Shown piece after piece: positions 61,808 to 64,000 of a stretch of 64,000 nt of DNA. The stretch is from NCBI RefSeq assembly GCF_900155425.1, contig NZ_LT700191.1, forward strand, positions 1,139,198-1,203,197. The letters are read 5' to 3'. The stretch is from Parabacteroides massiliensis. GTDB lineage: Bacteria > Bacteroidota > Bacteroidia > Bacteroidales > Tannerellaceae. The notes below the pieces were generated by a model. The model made no database searches. It was not told the DNA's origin and was given only the letters and a program-made list of their open reading frames with translations. Position 1 is the first letter of the stretch. Every line of letters starts with the position of its first letter. The translations under genes and the position numbers were made by a program.

Positions 61808-62571
61808 ACATCAAAAAGTTGCTGGTATCACAACCGAAGCCTGCATCCGAGAAGTCCCCGTATTTCGACATTGCAGAGAAGTATGGAGTTGAGATTGACT
61901 TCCGTCCATTCATTAAAGTAGAACCTCTTACATCTAAGGAGTTCAGACAGCAGAAAATTTCTATATTGGATCATACAGCTGTTGTTTTTACGGCTCGTAC
62001 GGCGATCGATCATTTCTTTCACCTGTGTGAAGAATTGCGTGTATCCATCCCCGAAACGATGAAGTATTTCTGTATGACTGAGGCCATTGCCGTATATTTG
62101 CAGAAATATATTGTGTATAGAAAGCGTAAGATCTTTTTTGGACAGACCGGAAAACTGGATGACTTGGTTGCTGTTATCGCCAAACATGCAAAAGAAAAAT
62201 ATCTTGTGCCAGTTTCCGATGTGCATAAAGATGATTTGTTGACTATGTTGGAAGCGAAGAAGATTTCTTTTACGAAAGCTGTTATGTACCGTACCGTAAG
62301 CAATGACTTCTCGAAAGACGAAAAGTTTGACTATGACATGCTGGTATTTTTCAGTCCTTCAGGAATTTCCTCTCTGCTAAAGAACTTCCCGGATTTCAAA
62401 CAAGAAGATATAAAGATCGGATGTTTCGGCCCGACAACGGCCAAAGCGGTCAAAGAAGCCGGTTTGCGCCTGGATGTAGAAGCGCCTACTCCTGAAGCTC
62501 CGTCTATGACGGCTGCCCTGGAATTGTATCTGAAAAAAGAGATGGGTGGTAACAAAAAGAATGGTAAATAG
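61798..62571 (+). CDS. hemD: Uroporphyrinogen-III synthase
   Basis: A 257-residue enzyme that cyclises hydroxymethylbilane with D-ring inversion. Seen: FTARTAIDHFFHLCEELR, the second domain with VMYRTVSNDF and the product-site FFSPSGISSLLKNFPDF, then GCFGPTTAKAVKEAGLRLDVEAPTPEAPS. The last motif is diagnostic, with Ser/Thr-rich GPTTA and PTPE. In Bacteroidales the protein stands apart from other heme genes, next to rnpA, as here. ATG 61798 overlaps DUF4271. Confidence 0.92.
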   Translation: MALNIKKLLVSQPKPASEKSPYFDIAEKYGVEIDFRPFIKVEPLTSKEFRQQKISILDHTAVVFTARTAIDHFFHLCEELRVSIPETMKYFCMTEAIAVYLQKYIVYRKRKIFFGQTGKLDDLVAVIAKHAKEKYLVPVSDVHKDDLLTMLEAKKISFTKAVMYRTVSNDFSKDEKFDYDMLVFFSPSGISSLLKNFPDFKQEDIKIGCFGPTTAKAVKEAGLRLDVEAPTPEAPSMTAALELYLKKEMGGNKKNGK

Positions 62572-62950
62572 AAGGTATACCCTTTCAAAAGAAGAGCGCC
62601 TGTCGTGGAAACGTTACATTGACCTGCTGTTTGCAAAAGGGCAATCGTTTGTGGCGTTTCCACTGCGGGTCGTTTATTTATCGGTGGAAAAGGAAGAAAC
62701 ATTGGCTCCGGTATCCATTCTGATAAGTGTTCCCAAAAAGAAATTCAGACGCGCCGTAAAACGAAATCTGATCAAACGTCAGGTCCGCGAAGCCTATCGG
62801 GTACGCAAATATGACCTGATCGATCCGCTAACGGGGAAAAACAAGTGTATGCTGGTCGCTTTCCTTTATCTGGACAAGGAAATCCATTCTTTCGCCGATA
62901 TGGAGAAAGCCATGACAAAGGCATTGAACATACTTCGCGACAAAGCATGA
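62561..62950 (+). CDS. rnpA: Ribonuclease P protein component
   Basis: A 129-residue basic protein that assists the RNase P RNA in 5' tRNA maturation. The signature is [18 protein letters not shown], about residues 60-77, preceded by the VSVPKKKF-like strand. ATG 62561 ([14 protein letters not shown]) overlaps hemD by 11 bp; a GTG at 62546 is a less likely start. It is followed by yidD in the usual order rnpA-yidD, but without rpmH and yidC, as in other Bacteroidales. Confidence 0.94.
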   Translation: MVNRRYTLSKEERLSWKRYIDLLFAKGQSFVAFPLRVVYLSVEKEETLAPVSILISVPKKKFRRAVKRNLIKRQVREAYRVRKYDLIDPLTGKNKCMLVAFLYLDKEIHSFADMEKAMTKALNILRDKA

Positions 62951-63171
62951 TAAAGCGTTTTTTCACATTCCTTCTGCTATTACCGGTCTATTTCTATAAA
63001 TATTGCATTTCTCCCATGACGCCGGCATCGTGCAGGTACACGCCTACTTGTTCCGAATATGCCGTGCAGGCTCTCAAAAAACACGGTCCGGTAAAAGGAT
63101 TGTATTTAGCTGTCAAACGTATTCTTCGCTGCCACCCCTGGGGAGGAAGCGGATATGACCCTGTTCCGTAA
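62947..63171 (+). CDS. yidD: Membrane protein insertion efficiency factor YidD
   Basis: A 74-residue protein with the family signature [15 protein letters not shown] segment ([15 protein letters not shown]), then [20 protein letters not shown] and GGSGYDPVP. The three conserved Cys residues are present. It is an inner-membrane-associated factor that helps YidC insert proteins. ATG 62947 overlaps the rnpA stop (ATGA), so the pair is coupled. Confidence 0.95.
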   Translation: MIKRFFTFLLLLPVYFYKYCISPMTPASCRYTPTCSEYAVQALKKHGPVKGLYLAVKRILRCHPWGGSGYDPVP

Positions 63172-63174
63172 AGA

Positions 63175-63846
63175 ATGGTTTATTACGACATACATACCCA
63201 TCATTTGCCCGTTCATCCCGAAGATATCGCGATCGTCAACCGCCTTGTTCCCACGCTCGACGCAGGATCGCATTTGGAGCAGGCCATGTCGCGATTAAAC
63301 GCGAGAACAGGGTTGTTCTGTTCTGTCGGTATTCATCCTTGGTATATATATAGTGTAGAAGAACAACTTGCCGAACTGGAACGGCAGACGTCATTCCCGA
63401 ATGTGGTGGCAATTGGCGAAACAGGCCTGGATAAAGGAGCGGAAGCTCCGCTGGACCGTCAGCAGGAAATTTTCAAGGCGTCGGCATCTCTTGCCGAAAG
63501 CACCGGCCTCTTCTTAATTATTCACTGCGTAAAAGCTTGGGGCGAACTGATCGCCTCGAAAAAAGAACTAAAACCCCGTATGCCCTGGGTTATACACGGT
63601 TTTCGTGGTAATGCCATATTAGCCGGACAACTTATCCGGCAGGGCTTTTACCTCTCTTTTGGCGAGTATTTCAATCCCGGAGCCGTACGTGAAGCATGGC
63701 CTTGCCGTTTGTTTGCCGAAACAGACGACCGCGAAATCGATATCCGCACCGTCTACCGTAACCTTTCGGCCTCCCTGGATCTCTCACCGGAACAGGTTGC
63801 CGCTCAGATCGCCCGAAACGCCCACGACATCCTCCATCTCCCTTAA
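63175..63846 (+). CDS. TatD family metal-dependent hydrolase
   Basis: A 223-residue TIM-barrel phosphoesterase-like hydrolase. Metal motif HTHHLPVHP at the N-terminus (usually HxH), IHPWYIY, GETGLDKGA with the bridging Glu, HCVKAW and ALAETDDREI near the end for the final Asp. The enzyme belongs to the short Bacteroidales TatD branch (standard length is about 260). TatD proteins are 3'-5' exonucleases, though this branch is untested. It follows yidD by 3 bp. Confidence 0.88.
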   Translation: MVYYDIHTHHLPVHPEDIAIVNRLVPTLDAGSHLEQAMSRLNARTGLFCSVGIHPWYIYSVEEQLAELERQTSFPNVVAIGETGLDKGAEAPLDRQQEIFKASASLAESTGLFLIIHCVKAWGELIASKKELKPRMPWVIHGFRGNAILAGQLIRQGFYLSFGEYFNPGAVREAWPCRLFAETDDREIDIRTVYRNLSASLDLSPEQVAAQIARNAHDILHLP

Positions 63847-63903
63847 ATCACTGTTATACCCTAATTTTCAATTCTCAATTCTCAATTTTCAATTATAAAG
63901 TCG

Positions 63904-63911
63904 TACCTTTG
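63904..63911 (+). promoter_or_regulatory. tyrS -7 box
   Basis: TACCTTTG, 33 bp before the ATG at 63944, just after a TCAATTCTCAATT-type repeat array that fills the gap behind tatD. No clear -33 box. Confidence 0.5.
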
Positions 63912-63943
63912 TCGACATTCAATTAATACTATAATCTAAAACG

Positions 63944-64000
63944 ATGAATTTTGTTGAAGAATTAACATGGAGGGGCATGATCGCTGATATGATGCCCGGA
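63944..64000 (+). CDS. tyrS: Tyrosyl-tRNA synthetase, 5' end only
   Basis: Only the first 19 codons are in the window: MNFVEELTWRGMIADMMPG. This N-terminus is characteristic of Bacteroidales tyrosyl-tRNA synthetase (class I, attaches tyrosine to tRNA-Tyr). Catalytic motifs lie beyond the edge. Its position after hemD-rnpA-yidD-tatD is conserved in the order, which supports the call. Confidence 0.85.
   Translation, partial: MNFVEELTWRGMIADMMPG

Overview
The window looks like a chromosomal segment of a gut Bacteroidales, most likely Parabacteroides or a close Bacteroides relative. Evidence: several SusC/SusD outer-membrane pairs, TAnnTTTG-type -7 promoter boxes, Bacteroidetes-only families (DUF4271, DUF6427, DUF5036) and a hemD-rnpA-yidD-tatD-tyrS cluster. 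The species call is an inference from gene content only.

Positions 1 to about 18216 are one end of a Mu-like transposable prophage that runs off the left edge. Its genome is inverted relative to the window: the phage left end (repressor, operators, MuA, MuB) lies at 18.2-12 kb, and the long early/middle block reads leftward down to 7661. A second block reads rightward from 40 to 7576: DUF1320, portal, Mu F-like head protein, a holin-like protein, a diversity-generating retroelement (template repeat, reverse transcriptase and a coupled ORF), a structured intergenic element, a Mor-like regulator, a thymidylate-synthase-fold enzyme and a Dam-like adenine methylase. The two blocks converge on a bidirectional terminator near 7.6 kb. 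The mix of Mu-type genes with a retroelement recalls the Hankyphage group of Bacteroides phages. The target gene (variable repeat) is not visible in the window.

The prophage sits inside a susC gene; only the 3' part of that gene remains at 18217-18812. Downstream are its susD, three consecutive FAD-dependent oxidoreductases and a terminator, an operon probably cut off from its native promoter. From 27.8 to 36.7 kb come a DUF5036 lipoprotein and a leftward housekeeping run: DedA-like protein, DUF6427, purD, an S9 peptidase, a THUMP methyltransferase, serine acetyltransferase and a PNPOx-like protein. The region 36.7-38.9 kb is decayed: a frameshifted radical SAM gene, a 202-bp MITE-like element, an ATPase 3' fragment and a 21-bp-spaced repeat.

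From 38.9 kb: GH20 hexosaminidase, tcdA, a LolD-like ATPase, an NSS transporter and a helix-hairpin-helix protein. A leftward susC-susD-phosphodiesterase operon follows (44.6-50.5 kb), then a HipA-like gene fused by deletion to a DUF3037 remnant. Last come acyl-CoA ligase with its XRE-cupin regulator, rpsO, typA, an M16 peptidase, a Tat-exported Gfo/Idh oxidoreductase and the hemD-to-tyrS cluster. A 65-bp non-coding element occurs twice (38031 and 59211), and AATTGTC-type repeats fill many intergenic gaps and even supply the last codons of several genes.
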